A DNA stretch of 64,000 nucleotides, from contig NZ_JAKZFS010000005.1 in NCBI RefSeq assembly GCF_022808915.1, forward strand, positions 62,001 through 126,000, read 5' to 3'. This DNA comes from Fundidesulfovibrio terrae. GTDB lineage: Bacteria > Desulfobacterota > Desulfovibrionia > Desulfovibrionales > Desulfovibrionaceae. Shown here piece by piece: positions 1 to 9,659 of this stretch; within the stretch, counting starts at the first letter, position 1, and each line of letters begins with the position of its first letter. The notes under the pieces are model-generated. The model was given only the letters and a program-made list of their open reading frames with translations, was not told where the DNA came from and ran no database searches. A program made the translations under genes and the position numbers.

Positions 1-1130
1 TCGTCCTTGACCGGGACGCGTACCACGTGCAGCCAGTGGAGTGCCCCATCGCGGCGGACCTGGATCTCCTCTTCCTCGCGCAGTCCGGTGCTCAGGATGC
101 GGTCCAGCGCTTCGCGGTTGCGCAGGGCCTCGGCCTCGGGAAGGAAGGCTTCGTCGAGGCGGCCCACGATGGCCGCCTCGGGATGGCCCAGGTCTTCCGC
201 AAGCGCCTTGTTCACGGCCATGTAGCGGTGGTCGCGGTCCTGCAGGGCCACATAGTCCGGGGTGGAGTCCAGAATGGTGCGCATGAGCTCTTTTTGCCGG
301 GTGAGCTCGCGTTGGGCGGCGTGCAGTTCGTCCAGGTGCAGCCGCAGGGTATGGGTCATGACATTGAAAGTTTCGCTCAACTGCTGGATTTCGTCCCCGG
401 AGCTCTCCAGGGAAGGCTGCGGCGGGACGTCGGGCGCGCTGTCCGGCGGGTCGAGATAGCCGGCCACCACCGAGGCGGCGTGCTCCCGCAGGAAGTTGAT
501 GCGCCGGGTGACCCGCCGGGCGTACACCGTAGCCAGGACCACCGCCAGGATCATGGTCAGGAAGGAGACGTTGACCACAGGGTCGATGAGGGCGCTGACG
601 ACGTCCTCCACCACCCCGGACTTGGCCAGCCCCACCCGGACCACGCCCAGGCGGTTGTCGGCCACCACCACCGGAGCAGCGAAATCGTAAACCAGCATGG
701 AGCCGGTATCGATGAGCTGGATGCGAAGATCGTTCTTGGGGCCCAGAGGGTTGGCCGCGGGGAGATCCACCGGGAACCCGCCAGGGAAGGTGTGGGCCAA
801 CACGTGACCCTCGTCGTCCATGACGAAGGCGTAGACCACGTCGTTGCCGGCGCTTTTGAGCTCGTCCAGATGGTTCTTGATGCGCAACAGGTCCTGGGCC
901 AGCAGGGCGTCGCGGCTGCGCAGGGCCAGGTTTTCGCAGAGCACGCGCCCCCATTTCTTGGCTTCGCCTGTGAGGGAGCGCGAGGCCATTTCGTAGAAGG
1001 TGGCCGTCATGGCCACGGAGACGAAGAGCACGATGGCGCTGATGCCCAGGCCCAACTTGGTGGCAAAGGACAGGCGGCGGGTCGGATTGAGCGGAGGAAG
1101 CCAAGCCAGACGCTTCATGTGCGTTCCCAT
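1..1130 (-). CDS. HAMP/PAS membrane sensor protein (C-terminus beyond window edge)
   Basis: A continuous minus-strand frame runs from an ATG at 1130 to the window edge, so only about 376 N-terminal residues are seen. Residues about 22-45 form a transmembrane helix. A periplasmic sensor region of about 140 residues follows, then a second helix (around VSFLTMILAVVLATVY), a HAMP-like linker and a PAS domain beginning near ILDSTPDYVALQDRDH. The output domain (kinase or GGDEF) lies outside the window. It starts 16 bases after the stop of a PhnD-like lipoprotein gene, an arrangement known where the binding protein feeds a sensor. A second in-frame ATG lies at 1118. The long plus-strand frame over the same bases is an antisense GC artefact. 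Confidence 0.8.
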   Translation of the reverse strand, partial: MGTHMKRLAWLPPLNPTRRLSFATKLGLGISAIVLFVSVAMTATFYEMASRSLTGEAKKWGRVLCENLALRSRDALLAQDLLRIKNHLDELKSAGNDVVYAFVMDDEGHVLAHTFPGGFPVDLPAANPLGPKNDLRIQLIDTGSMLVYDFAAPVVVADNRLGVVRVGLAKSGVVEDVVSALIDPVVNVSFLTMILAVVLATVYARRVTRRINFLREHAASVVAGYLDPPDSAPDVPPQPSLESSGDEIQQLSETFNVMTHTLRLHLDELHAAQRELTRQKELMRTILDSTPDYVALQDRDHRYMAVNKALAEDLGHPEAAIVGRLDEAFLPEAEALRNREALDRILSTGLREEEEIQVRRDGALHWLHVVRVPVKD

Positions 1131-1146
1131 TGCGAGCCCGTCCCGA

Positions 1147-2106
1147 TTATTGGGGACTGTCCGCGCCGACGCGCGCCACCAGTTCGCGCACGGGGTCGTA
1201 GTCTTCATTGCGTGCCGGAATCACGGCCTGAATGTGCGCCGCTTCAAGGATGGGTGCTTGTCCGGGATCGTCCATGGACAGGGCCAGCAAGGCCTTTGAG
1301 ATGGACTGGACCACATCCGGGGGCAGGCCTTGGCGCGCGACGAAGAGCCAGCCCGGGTACGCCTGGGAGGCGCCCAGGACGGAGATGGTCGAGATGTCGA
1401 TGCGGTTGGCCAGGAGCTTCAGGGTCCCATCGCGTACCATGCCCACGTCGGAGAGCCCGGCGTGCACGGCCAGGACGACCTTTTCCTGCTTGCCGCCCGG
1501 GCCGGGAGGGAAAGTGACTTCAGAGAAGTCGGACATCTTCACCCCATTGTCCAGGAACAGCCCCATGGGAAAGAGGAAGCCGCCGGCGGAGGAGGGATCC
1601 ACGGCAATGAGCCGCTTGCCGCGGCAGTCCTGGAGGGTCTTGATGGAGGGATTGTTCGCCCGAACGATGATCTCTCCCCGAAACTCGGGGGAGCCGCTGG
1701 GTTCGATTACACGTGCGAAGGCGAAGGCCCCGTTGGAGGCCATTTTCAGGAAGACGAACGGATTGACGTAGGAGATGTCGATCTCACCGCGCCGCACCAT
1801 GGCGATATGTTCATCGAAAGTGGCCGGGAAGACCTGCCGTATGGGGAGGCCGGTAGCCTTGCTCAGGTAGGCCACCAGCTGATGGTGCCGGGCGTAGGAG
1901 ATGGGATGGGAATACTGGGGCAGGTACGCGTACGTCAGCCCCTCTTGGGGCACGTGGTGCGAAAGTTCCCGCCGCTTGTCGAAGTCCACCTTGAGGGCCG
2001 TTTCCTGGTCCTTGCAGCCGGCCAGGAAGAGGCAGGCCAGCGCCAGGAGCGTCGCGGCGCAACGAGCGGCCGATCGCGTAACCGAGGTAGGCGTGCTGAC
2101 TGCCAT
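1147..2106 (-). CDS. PhnD-like phosphate/phosphonate-type substrate-binding lipoprotein
   Basis: The 319-residue protein begins with a lipoprotein signal peptide whose lipobox FLAGC puts the lipidated Cys at residue 31. The rest matches the PhnD-type periplasmic binding fold: YLPQYSHPISYARHHQLVAYLSK near the start, then DEHIAMVRRGEIDISYVNPF, and the SSAGGFLFPM segment typical of oxyanion-binding members. I chose the ATG at 2106 because the upstream in-frame extension has no signal-peptide character. No ABC permease or ATPase gene adjoins it; instead the next gene downstream is a membrane sensor. It therefore probably delivers ligand to signalling rather than to transport. The ligand is unknown. 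Confidence 0.82.
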   Translation of the reverse strand: MAVSTPTSVTRSAARCAATLLALACLFLAGCKDQETALKVDFDKRRELSHHVPQEGLTYAYLPQYSHPISYARHHQLVAYLSKATGLPIRQVFPATFDEHIAMVRRGEIDISYVNPFVFLKMASNGAFAFARVIEPSGSPEFRGEIIVRANNPSIKTLQDCRGKRLIAVDPSSAGGFLFPMGLFLDNGVKMSDFSEVTFPPGPGGKQEKVVLAVHAGLSDVGMVRDGTLKLLANRIDISTISVLGASQAYPGWLFVARQGLPPDVVQSISKALLALSMDDPGQAPILEAAHIQAVIPARNEDYDPVRELVARVGADSPQ

Positions 2107-2231
2107 GCTCCGCAAAAGATAGTCACCGGGTTTGTGGAAGGCAAGAGCTTTGTATGGCCGGGAATGTCGGATACTTTCCACCCGCTCGACACCAGGATTG
2201 GATTGGTCCGGACCCTGCCCGGCGGCTTGTC

Positions 2232-2267
2232 CCCCGGCCCCCGGAAAGCGGATTCCGGGGGCCGGGG
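2232..2267 (-). terminator. Strong hairpin after the DUF169 gene
   Basis: A perfect 15-bp stem (2232-2246 with 2253-2267, 6-base loop) sits 7 bases beyond the stop of the minus-strand DUF169 gene. No U-tract follows on the minus strand, so it may be a transcript-stabilising hairpin rather than a classical intrinsic terminator. Confidence 0.5.
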
Positions 2268-2274
2268 AGAAGAA

Positions 2275-3051
2275 CTAGTTTTTCTTGAAGATGATGAGGG
2301 GGCAGTTCTTGCAGATGTCCGCTCCGGGGAAGCCGTCGCCGGGCCGGGTGATGGAACTGCTCCCGGCGTTGATGCGCTCCTGGAGCCGGTCGAAGACCGC
2401 CTTGAATTTCTTGCCGGGGATGATCACGTTGATCTCTCCGCGTTCGGTCTTGCCCGCGTTGTAGCTGCCGGAGCAGGCCGGGAGCATGTTGAATTCCTGC
2501 TCCTGCAGGGTGAAGACGTTGCCGCCGCAGGCGGACGAGTTCATGGTGATGCTCGGGCGCAACGGGTGGGTGTCCGTGGCGGCCATGTAGTCCACGGCCA
2601 GGTGGTACGCCTGCATGTTGTCGCAGTAGAAATGCACGGTGTCGGGCTCGTAGAGTCCGTCGATGCTGCCGAGCGGAGCCACGGCTATGCCCAGCAGCCC
2701 TTCCTTGAGGCGGGACTTGGATGTGACGAAACGCTCGGCCTGGGCCAGGTCGCGGGTGTATTTTGCGTGGCCCTTGATCTCGCCTTCGTCCAGGCCCTTC
2801 CAGCCGAAGCTGTACTTGGCGTTGGCGCAACCAAGGCCCTCGATGCCGGAGTAGACGATCTGACCCTTCATGCGCGCGCCGATTTCCCACTGGCAAAACG
2901 TCATGGGCTTGGCCGGCGTGACGATTTCAGGCGCGTTGTTCTGGAAATGGTCCAATTCCGCCTGATCGTAGAAGAATTTGACGGCGATGGGGTAGTGGTA
3001 CAACCGCAATTCCCGCATCAGCACTTCCTGCATTTCCTTGTACGTCGTCAT
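2275..3051 (-). CDS. DUF169 family protein
   Basis: A 258-residue soluble protein of the DUF169 family. Recognisable parts are the N-terminal PIAVKFFYDQAEL, the central GIEGLGCANAKYSFGWKG, and the cysteine-bearing segments SACGGNVFT and ADICKNCPL near the C-terminus. The conserved cysteines suggest metal or redox chemistry, but the biochemical role of the family is not established. The start at 3051 is preceded on the minus strand by a clear AAGGAGAGCCCCTC ribosome-binding site. It is monocistronic, with a strong hairpin directly after its stop. Confidence 0.85.
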   Translation of the reverse strand: MTTYKEMQEVLMRELRLYHYPIAVKFFYDQAELDHFQNNAPEIVTPAKPMTFCQWEIGARMKGQIVYSGIEGLGCANAKYSFGWKGLDEGEIKGHAKYTRDLAQAERFVTSKSRLKEGLLGIAVAPLGSIDGLYEPDTVHFYCDNMQAYHLAVDYMAATDTHPLRPSITMNSSACGGNVFTLQEQEFNMLPACSGSYNAGKTERGEINVIIPGKKFKAVFDRLQERINAGSSSITRPGDGFPGADICKNCPLIIFKKN

Positions 3052-3424
3052 GAGGGGCTCTCCTTATGAACTGGTTGTCGGTCTTTCGGGCATACGGCAG
3101 TATTTCCGCCATGCGAACCCGCCAGCCGAAATCATGATGCTCCGCGAAATTTAGACTAGCTATCGGTGAGGGCTCGATCAAGGAATTGGGGAGGATTGTG
3201 AAATTGATAACTCAGTTCGTGGCGGAACCCGCCTGCGACGGCGCACAAGGCCGTCAGCTTGTGAAAGGTGACGTTTGAGGAGGGGGCAAGGCGAGGCGCG
3301 CGATGCCGAAAACGCCCGCCATGCCCGCGGTGCACGACCTGAAAGGCGGGGAAGGCGGCGGGCCGCGTGTTCCGGCCAGGCATCCGGCGCCGATGCCGGA
3401 AGCGCATTGTAGGCCATGACGCCT
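3052..3424. other. Intergenic region between nnr and the DUF169 gene
   Basis: About 370 bases. They hold the DUF169 ribosome-binding site at the left and the region downstream of the minus-strand nnr gene at the right. Open frames across it lack start signals and family resemblance. I see no RNA gene or clear terminator. Confidence 0.5.
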
Positions 3425-5041
3425 TCAGCTTTCGGCTTCGAGCCACTCCGTAAGGGCGCGGGGCAGGGCCTGGACGATCTCGGAGGCCAGATTTCCCCGG
3501 TAGGGGAAATCGCCGGACACCAGTCGTCCGGCGAGTCCGTGCCAATACACCCCCAGGCAGGCGGCCAGCAGCGGGGAAAGATCACGAGCCAAAAGGCTTC
3601 CGGCGACACCGGCCAGCACGTCGCCGGAACCGCCCACGGCCAAGTTGGGCTCGGCGAAGGGCGAGACGAACACCTGTCCCCCCTGTTCACCACCCTGGCA
3701 GACGGCCGAGGCGGGCCCCTTGAGGACCACGGCGGCTCCCGTGAGCTCCGCCAGCTTGCGGACCGAGGCCATGCGGTCGCGCTCCACCTCTTCGATGGAG
3801 ACGCCCAGCAGCCGGGCCGCCTCGCCGGGATGGGGCGTGGCCACGGCGTTCTGAATCGGCCGGGGATCGGCGGCCAGCCAGTACAGGGCGTCGGCGTCCC
3901 ACACGCAGGGCGGAAGCTCCGTGCCCAAGGCGGCAAGGAAGGCTTTCGCGCCCTCGTCGCGCCCAAGGCCAGGCCCCAGGACAATGGCGTCGAACTGGCC
4001 CAGGCGCTCTTTCAGGATGCGGCCCATGTCCGCGTTCCAGTGGTCGCCTTCGCCCAGCGGCATGGTCATGACGTCCGGGTTGCCGGACTTGAGCGTGGGC
4101 TCGATGCCCCGGGGGCAGGCAACGGTTACCAGGCCCGCACCGGCCCGCAGCGCCCCCATGGCGGCCAGAAGCGGAGCGCCGGTGAGCCCTGGGGAGCCTC
4201 CCGCGATCAGCAGCCTTCCCGCCGCGCCCTTGTGCATGGACGGATCGAGCCCGGGCAGCATGAGCGCCAGTCCCGGGGTCATCAGGTGCTGGGCCGGGGG
4301 ATGGGCCTCCTGCACGGCGCGCGGGATGCCGATCTTGCGCACCACGAGCTCGCCCACGTATTCCGAGGCCTGGGGCAGGCACAGGCCCAGCTTGGCGGCC
4401 TCGAAGGTGACGGTCATGCTTGCGATCACTGTGGATCCTGACGGATTGCCGGTGAGCCCGGAAAGCCCGGAGGGGATGTCCAGGGCCAGCACGAAGGCGC
4501 GCTCGCCCAGGCGGTTCACCATGTCGATGAGGGCGGCGTATTCGGGGCGCGGCTCGCCCGCGAGCCCGGTCCCTAACAGGCCGTCCACCACGATGTCCGG
4601 AGCCGCACCGCCGAACGCGTCCATCCCGAGGCCGGGCAGCGCCGCCTGAACCGAACCGGACGCATCGGCCCCGGGGGCGGTTTTCCCGCGTCCGATCTGG
4701 CGCACGGCCACGCCCGCCCGTTTGGCCAGGCGCAGGTGGAAGCCTGGAGCCCCGGCGAAGTTCTTGGCCGGGCGGGTGAGCAGGAGCGTCACCTCAGCCC
4801 CGGCGTCGTGCAGGTGCCGAGCCAGGGCCACGGCGTCGCCGCCGTTGTTGCCGGGGCCGGCGAAACACAGGACGGTCTTGCCGCGCAGGTCCCCGAGCTT
4901 GTCTTCCAGGGCGTGCAGGGCCTCGCGGCTGGCGTTCTCCATGAGCATGGCCGTAGCCAGGCCCATGTGCGCGGCAGCCTTGTCCCAGGCGTTCATTTCC
5001 GCCGGGGTGAGCAGTGGAGAGAAGAGCAGGGTGTCGATCAC
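3425..5041 (-). CDS. nnr: Bifunctional NAD(P)H-hydrate epimerase / ADP-dependent dehydratase
   Basis: A 538-residue fusion that repairs hydrated NADH and NADPH. The N-terminal half is the YjeF_N epimerase with the [16 protein letters not shown] nucleotide-binding loop. The C-terminal half, from about residue 240, is the YjeF_C carbohydrate-kinase-like dehydratase with [22 protein letters not shown], a DADAL segment, the [12 protein letters not shown] stretch and the [11 protein letters not shown] anion-hole motif. Length and domain order match the standard fused form. Its first four bases overlap the acpS stop (5038-5041), showing translational coupling in a pdxJ-acpS-nnr operon, a common housekeeping arrangement. 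Confidence 0.96.
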   Translation of the reverse strand: MIDTLLFSPLLTPAEMNAWDKAAAHMGLATAMLMENASREALHALEDKLGDLRGKTVLCFAGPGNNGGDAVALARHLHDAGAEVTLLLTRPAKNFAGAPGFHLRLAKRAGVAVRQIGRGKTAPGADASGSVQAALPGLGMDAFGGAAPDIVVDGLLGTGLAGEPRPEYAALIDMVNRLGERAFVLALDIPSGLSGLTGNPSGSTVIASMTVTFEAAKLGLCLPQASEYVGELVVRKIGIPRAVQEAHPPAQHLMTPGLALMLPGLDPSMHKGAAGRLLIAGGSPGLTGAPLLAAMGALRAGAGLVTVACPRGIEPTLKSGNPDVMTMPLGEGDHWNADMGRILKERLGQFDAIVLGPGLGRDEGAKAFLAALGTELPPCVWDADALYWLAADPRPIQNAVATPHPGEAARLLGVSIEEVERDRMASVRKLAELTGAAVVLKGPASAVCQGGEQGGQVFVSPFAEPNLAVGGSGDVLAGVAGSLLARDLSPLLAACLGVYWHGLAGRLVSGDFPYRGNLASEIVQALPRALTEWLEAES

Positions 5042-5412
5042 GGGGCCTCCAGCACCACCACGGCGGCGGCAACGTCGCGGCCGTGGGTCAGGCTGACATG
5101 CGTGTGCGTCACGCCAAGGGACATGGCCCGCTCGCGGGCGTGGCCGTGGAAGAGCACGCGCGGCTTGCCCAGGGCGTCGGCGGTCACCTCTATTTCCTTA
5201 TACCATACGCCGCCGCGAAATCCCGTGCCCAGGGCCTTGGCCCCGGCCTCCTTGGCCGCGAAACGAGCCGCCAGGAAGGGCACGGCCTTGGCGGGCATGG
5301 CCGCGCGCTCCGCCGGGGTCAATATCTTTTCGAGGAAGCGCTCGCCGTGGCGCTCGTACACCTTGGCGATGCGGTCCAGTTCGGTCACGTCCATGCCCAG
5401 GCCGACTATCAT
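5038..5412 (-). CDS. acpS: Holo-[acyl-carrier-protein] synthase
   Basis: A 124-residue protein starting [15 protein letters not shown], which carries the metal-binding Asp of AcpS. The second signature [19 protein letters not shown] contains the catalytic Glu and Lys. It transfers 4'-phosphopantetheine from CoA to apo-ACP for fatty-acid synthesis. The ATG at 5412 fits the family length; the longer upstream frame would add residues encoded by a palindromic intergenic repeat. The stop overlaps the nnr start. Confidence 0.96.
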   Translation of the reverse strand: MIVGLGMDVTELDRIAKVYERHGERFLEKILTPAERAAMPAKAVPFLAARFAAKEAGAKALGTGFRGGVWYKEIEVTADALGKPRVLFHGHARERAMSLGVTHTHVSLTHGRDVAAAVVVLEAP

Positions 5413-5430
5413 GGTCACATCCCATAAACG

Positions 5431-5467
5431 GGATTCCAAAGGGCGAAGCCCTTTGGCCGCCGGAGGC
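5431..5467. repeat. Palindromic intergenic repeat, copy 1
   Basis: GGATT is followed by a 9-bp perfect stem (5436-5444 with 5448-5456, CCAAAGGGC/GCCCTTTGG) and the tail CCGCCGGAGGC (5457-5467). The same design recurs at 63548-63586, with related copies at 7912-7977 and 52346-52385. It sits between pdxJ and acpS. Confidence 0.7.
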
Positions 5468-5500
5468 TTCCCCCCGTCGACCCCCCGCACATTAACCCGT

Positions 5501-6226
5501 TTAGTCCACGAATCCCCGGATGATCCCGGCCATCTTCTCCACCGCTTCGGTGATGCCTGTGAGCACCGCGCGCGAGATGATGCTGTGGCCGATGGAATAC
5601 TCGCTCACGCCCGGCACCTTGGCGAAGGCCCAGACGTTGTCGTAGTTGAGCCCGTGGCCCAAGTTCACCTTGAGCCCTAGCTCGCGCCCCAGGCGGATGC
5701 CTTCGACCACTTTGGCCAGCTCGCGCTGTTGGTCCTTGGGGGTAGGCGCGTCGGCATAGGCCCCGGTGTGTATCTCGATGTACTGCGCCCCGGCGTCTTT
5801 GGCGGCCCTGATCTGGTCCGGGTCCGCGTCGATGAACAGGCTCGAGCCGATGCCCGTATCGTGCAGCGGGGCCAGGAACTTCGCCAGCTCCTCCTCGCGC
5901 CCCACGCAGTTGAGCCCGCCCTCGGTGGTCAGCTCCTGGCGCTTTTCCGGCACCAGGCAGACCATGTCCGGCTTTATCCCCAGGGCCAGGCGGTGCATCT
6001 CGGGGGTGGCGGCCATCTCCAGGTGCAGCCGGGTCTTGAGCATCTGGCGCAGAAGCGCCACGTCGCGGTCCTGGATGTGGCGGCGGTCCTCGCGCAGGTG
6101 GACGATGATGGCCCGGGCTCCGGCCATCTCGGCCAGGTGCGCGGCCGTGACCGGTTCAGGTTCCCGACCGAGCCTGGCCTGGCGCAGCGTGGCGACGTGA
6201 TCAACGTTGACGGCCAATATGGGCAT
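5501..6226 (-). CDS. pdxJ: Pyridoxine 5'-phosphate synthase
   Basis: A 241-residue TIM-barrel enzyme that condenses 3-amino-2-oxopropyl phosphate with deoxyxylulose 5-phosphate in the DXP-dependent vitamin B6 pathway. Signatures are [18 protein letters not shown] at the start, the [11 protein letters not shown] segment, and the C-terminal [10 protein letters not shown] and [10 protein letters not shown] phosphate-binding loops. The start at 6226 has an AAGGAG ribosome-binding site at the right spacing; the longer frame upstream has none. First gene of the pdxJ-acpS-nnr operon. Confidence 0.97.
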   Translation of the reverse strand: MPILAVNVDHVATLRQARLGREPEPVTAAHLAEMAGARAIIVHLREDRRHIQDRDVALLRQMLKTRLHLEMAATPEMHRLALGIKPDMVCLVPEKRQELTTEGGLNCVGREEELAKFLAPLHDTGIGSSLFIDADPDQIRAAKDAGAQYIEIHTGAYADAPTPKDQQRELAKVVEGIRLGRELGLKVNLGHGLNYDNVWAFAKVPGVSEYSIGHSIISRAVLTGITEAVEKMAGIIRGFVD

Positions 6227-6297
6227 GGAAAAGCTCCTTGCAATCTCTTGGAAAATGTATCCCATATCGCCTGCGCCTTCCATATTCAAGTTGCCTG

Positions 6298-6326
6298 TTG
6301 ACAAACCTTCCCGACGCTCGTATCGG
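6298..6326 (+). promoter_or_regulatory. Putative sigma-70 promoter for ugd
   Basis: A perfect -35 box TTGACA (6298-6303) is followed after 17 bases by a weaker -10, TATCGG (6321-6326). This lies 52 bases ahead of the ugd start in the divergent pdxJ/ugd region. Confidence 0.5.
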
Positions 6327-6377
6327 AGGCTGCCCAATTTGAGGGCCTCAACCTAAAAGAACGGAGATGCGCGGATT

Positions 6378-7715
6378 ATGAACCTGTGCATAGTTGGAAC
6401 TGGTTATGTCGGCCTCGTGAGCGCCGCTTGTTTCGCCGAGATGGGCAACGACGTCTGCTGCGTGGACATCAACCCCAAGGTTGTCGAGAACCTGCGCAAC
6501 GGCAAGGTGCACATCTACGAGCCCGGCCTGGACGAGATCGTCAAGCGCAATACCGAGCAGGGCCGCCTGAAGTTCACCACCTCCATCGCCGAAGGCATGG
6601 AAGGCGCGCTGTTCGTGTTCGTGTGCGTCGGCACCCCCTCCAAGGCCGACGGTTCCTGCGACCTGAGCTACGTCTACCAGGTCGGCAAGGAAATCGGTCA
6701 GAACATGACCGACTATAAGATCGTGGTCGACAAATCCACCGTGCCAGTGGGCACCGCCGACAAGATGCGCGCCATCATCGGCGAAGAGCTCAAGGCCCGG
6801 AATGTCTCCATCGAATACGATGTGGTCTCCAACCCCGAGTTCCTCAAGGAAGGCGACGCCGTCAGCGACTTTCTCAAGCCCGACCGCGTGGTCGTCGGCA
6901 CCGAGAACGTCCGTACCGCCGAGCTCTTGAAGGCCCTCTACGGACCCTTCGCCCGCAGCCGCGACAAGGTCATCGTCATGAGCGTGCGCTCTGCCGAAAT
7001 GACCAAGTACGCCGCCAACTGCATGCTGGCCACCAAGATATCCTTCATCAACGAGATCTCCAACATCTGCGAGCGCGTGGGCGCCGACGTGCGCGACGTG
7101 CGCATGGGCATCGGCTCCGACAGCCGCATCGGCTACCAGTTCATCTACCCCGGCATGGGCTACGGCGGCTCCTGCTTCCCCAAGGACGTCAAGGCGCTCA
7201 TCGACACCTCGCGCCAGTACGAGTTCGAGCCCCAGCTGCTCGCCTCCGTGGATGAAGTGAACAACCGCCAGAAGCATGTGCTCTCGCGCAAGGTCCTGAA
7301 CTACTTCGAGCCGCAGGGCGGCGTGAAGGGCAAGACCCTGGCCATCTGGGGCCTGGCCTTCAAGGCCAACACCGACGACGTGCGCGAAGCCGCCGCGTTC
7401 GAGCTCATCCGCGACCTTACCGCCAAGGGCATGAAGATTCGCTGCTTCGACCCCGTCGCCGGGCCCAACACCCGCAAGGAGTTCGAAGGCAACGAGCTGG
7501 TCGAGGTGGTGGACGAGCAGTACGCCGTGCTGGAAGGCGCCACCGCCCTGGCCGTGGTCACCGAGTGGAACCAGTTCCGCAACCCGGACTTCGACCGCAT
7601 CAAGAAGAGCCTCAAGGCTCCCCTGATCTTCGACGGCCGCAACCTGTACTCGCCGAGCCTGCTGGGCGAAATGGGCTTCGCCTATTTCTGCATCGGCCGC
7701 CGCGACCCCAAGTAA
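6378..7715 (+). CDS. ugd: UDP-glucose 6-dehydrogenase
   Basis: A 445-residue NAD-dependent enzyme that oxidises UDP-glucose to UDP-glucuronate for envelope polysaccharides. The N-terminal Rossmann motif is IVGTGYVGLVSAACFAEMG. The middle domain carries the catalytic Cys in GYGGSCFPKDVKAL (around residue 260), and the C-terminal UDP-binding domain contains WGLAFKANTDDVREAAA. Length matches the usual 430-450 residues. It is monocistronic, with its own putative promoter and a strong intrinsic terminator at 7815-7863. Confidence 0.97.
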   Translation: MNLCIVGTGYVGLVSAACFAEMGNDVCCVDINPKVVENLRNGKVHIYEPGLDEIVKRNTEQGRLKFTTSIAEGMEGALFVFVCVGTPSKADGSCDLSYVYQVGKEIGQNMTDYKIVVDKSTVPVGTADKMRAIIGEELKARNVSIEYDVVSNPEFLKEGDAVSDFLKPDRVVVGTENVRTAELLKALYGPFARSRDKVIVMSVRSAEMTKYAANCMLATKISFINEISNICERVGADVRDVRMGIGSDSRIGYQFIYPGMGYGGSCFPKDVKALIDTSRQYEFEPQLLASVDEVNNRQKHVLSRKVLNYFEPQGGVKGKTLAIWGLAFKANTDDVREAAAFELIRDLTAKGMKIRCFDPVAGPNTRKEFEGNELVEVVDEQYAVLEGATALAVVTEWNQFRNPDFDRIKKSLKAPLIFDGRNLYSPSLLGEMGFAYFCIGRRDPK

Positions 7716-7740
7716 CGAAGGCGGGAAGAGGGGAGGCGGG

Positions 7741-7798
7741 GCTTTGCCCCGAACCCCGCAAGGGCTCCGCCCTTGACCCGCCAGGGGGATCATCCCCC
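7741..7798. repeat. Run of short palindromes after ugd
   Basis: Three consecutive small inverted repeats occupy this stretch: GGGGC/GCCCC, AAGGGC/GCCCTT and CCAGGGGGAT/ATCCCCCTGG. They are non-coding and probably form tandem hairpins in the ugd transcript before the terminator. Confidence 0.55.
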
Positions 7799-7814
7799 TG
7801 GACCCTGCAATAAA

Positions 7815-7863
7815 CGCCGCCCTGTCGGCCGGAAGACCGGCCGACAGGGCGGCGTCATTTTTT
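7815..7863 (+). terminator. Intrinsic terminator of ugd
   Basis: A perfect 18-bp GC-rich stem (7815-7832 with 7837-7854) around an AAGA loop is followed by a six-T run at 7858-7863. Confidence 0.93.
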
Positions 7864-7911
7864 GACTCCAGAACGCGAGAATAACGCGTTCGACGCGAAG
7901 CTATAACGGGT

Positions 7912-7977
7912 CCAGGGAACGAAGTTCCCTGGCGGGAGAGTCCAGAGAGGGCGGCGCCCTCTCTGGACGCCGGAGGC
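7912..7977. repeat. Double palindromic intergenic repeat, copy 2
   Basis: Two perfect hairpins occur in tandem: 9 bp at 7912-7920 with 7924-7932 (loop GAA), and 13 bp at 7940-7952 with 7956-7968. They end in GCCGGAGGC, the tail shared with copies at 5457 and 63576. The unit lies just downstream of the minus-strand chemoreceptor stop. Confidence 0.65.
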
Positions 7978-7986
7978 CTCTTGCTC

Positions 7987-9540
7987 TTACTCTCCGCCGA
8001 GTCTTTCCACGAGCAATGAGAGCGAGCCGGCCGTGCCTGCCAGTTCGTGCACGGCTTGGGCCGCATTGTCCATGCCGCCCGAGGCCTGGTCGGCAATGCG
8101 GCGGACCTCTTCCATTTCCGACGCCGCCAATTGGGCGCCTTGGGATTGGACGTCCACGGCCGCCGCGATTTCCTGGGCCCGATCGGCGTTTGCGCGAGCC
8201 ATCTCCACGATGCCCGCCAAGGCCTGGCCTGATTCCGCCGCCAGCTTGGTGCTCTGGGCGATGAGCTCCCCGGTCGAGTGCATCCTTTCCAGGTTGATCG
8301 TGGCCATCTCTTGAATGTCGCCAATGCTTTCGCCCACTTCTCGGGTGGCGGTCATGGTTTTTTCGGCCAGCTTGCGTACTTCGTCCGCCACCACGGCGAA
8401 GCCGCGCCCGGCGTCACCGGCGCGGGCGGCCTCGATGGCGGCGTTGAGGGCCAGGAGGTTGGTCTGGTCCGCTATGTCCGAGATCATGTCCAGGATGCGC
8501 CCGATGGAATCCGTGCGCGCTGACAGCGTGGACATGCTGGCCGCCAGGTCTTTGGCGTTGCTGTCCACGAGATTGATGGACTCCATGGACTGTTCGACCA
8601 CCTGGAATCCCTGCTGGGCTTGCGTCTGCGTTTTCAAGGCCTCTGCCGACGCCTCCTCGGCGTAAGCGGTCACCTGGGCCGCTGCGTCGTGAAGGTCCTT
8701 GACCGCCATCGCGGCTTCGTTGGTCCGCCGTCCCTGTTCGCGCGCTCCGCTTGCCACCTGGGTTATCTCCCGGTCCAGGCTTTCGCTCGCGCTGAGCAGC
8801 CCCCGCGTGATGCCTTCCATTTCCCTGGCTGCGTTCAACATGCTTTCGGCGCGTTCAAGGGCGAGTTTCTCATTGGCGCGTACTGCGGTGAGGTCGCTGT
8901 AGACGCACAGGCCGCCGATGAGCCGGCCGTCGAGATCGTAGAGCTTGCGCCGGTCCGCCTGGAGGGTGACCTCGCGCCCCTGGCGGCCGGTGAGCACCGT
9001 TTCGCCGGTGATGGCGTCCTGGGGTTCGCGCATGACCTTGGCCACGTTGGTGTCGCGGGAGGAGTCCTGGTAGAAGAATTCGCCGGCCTTGCGGCCCAGC
9101 CAGCCGGCAGCCTGGCCGGGGACCTGGAGCATATCCAGCGCGGGCTGGTTGATATGGGTGATGCGGGCGTCGTGGTCCACTGTGAGCATGGGCAGGGGGA
9201 AACCCTGCACCACGGACCGGGCCAGGCCGAGGTCTTTCTTGAGGTTCCCGGTGGCGGTGCTCAGCTTGGAGGCCAGGGACGCGAACTCGGGGACGGCGGG
9301 GGATGGCGGTTCGGCCTGGTAGTCGCCCTTGGACAGGGCGTCCAGGAACGGCTCGAAGGATTTCAGCGCGGCTGCCGTGCGGAGGTGAGAAAGCCAGATC
9401 AGCCCGGTCGCGGCCAGGGAGAGCGCGAAGAAAAGCCACGTCAAGGAGACTGTGGCCAGCATGAGAAGGGGGCCGGCAAGGGCGGCCGCACCTGCCGCTA
9501 CGGCGAGAAATCGAAGGGATGAAAACCAACGCATGGCCAC
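7987..9540 (-). CDS. Methyl-accepting chemotaxis protein with cytoplasmic PAS domain
   Basis: A 517-residue receptor. Two hydrophobic helices (about residues 10-30 and 32-52) lie back to back with almost no periplasmic loop, so sensing is probably intracellular. A PAS domain spans about residues 105-225 ([26 protein letters not shown] onward). The signalling domain carries the conserved hairpin tip [41 protein letters not shown]. It should form arrays with CheA and CheW. The gene stands alone between ugd and a nitroreductase gene. The signal is unknown; such PAS receptors often bind haem or flavin for redox taxis, but nothing here proves a cofactor. Confidence 0.93.
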   Translation of the reverse strand: MAMRWFSSLRFLAVAAGAAALAGPLLMLATVSLTWLFFALSLAATGLIWLSHLRTAAALKSFEPFLDALSKGDYQAEPPSPAVPEFASLASKLSTATGNLKKDLGLARSVVQGFPLPMLTVDHDARITHINQPALDMLQVPGQAAGWLGRKAGEFFYQDSSRDTNVAKVMREPQDAITGETVLTGRQGREVTLQADRRKLYDLDGRLIGGLCVYSDLTAVRANEKLALERAESMLNAAREMEGITRGLLSASESLDREITQVASGAREQGRRTNEAAMAVKDLHDAAAQVTAYAEEASAEALKTQTQAQQGFQVVEQSMESINLVDSNAKDLAASMSTLSARTDSIGRILDMISDIADQTNLLALNAAIEAARAGDAGRGFAVVADEVRKLAEKTMTATREVGESIGDIQEMATINLERMHSTGELIAQSTKLAAESGQALAGIVEMARANADRAQEIAAAVDVQSQGAQLAASEMEEVRRIADQASGGMDNAAQAVHELAGTAGSLSLLVERLGGE

Positions 9541-9606
9541 CTCCGACGATACCGGAAATTGTTGTCTGGGCGCAGAGAGAAATCCGAAGCTTGGCGACAG
9601 TCTCGG

Positions 9607-9652
9607 CGGATTCAGAGGCCGTCACGGTTGGACCGGACGGCCTCTGAATCCG
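9607..9652 (-). terminator. Hairpin directly after the nitroreductase stop
   Basis: A perfect 17-bp stem (9607-9623 with 9636-9652) with a 12-base loop begins 7 bases beyond the minus-strand stop at 9660. There is no U-tract, so termination efficiency is uncertain. Confidence 0.55.
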
Positions 9653-9659
9653 CTTGAAA

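Noticed and set aside
27-1517. A 496-codon plus-strand open frame at the left end
   Set aside because: Its translation is Gly/His/Val/Arg-rich without family features, and the opposite strand encodes a clear sensor and a PhnD-like lipoprotein.
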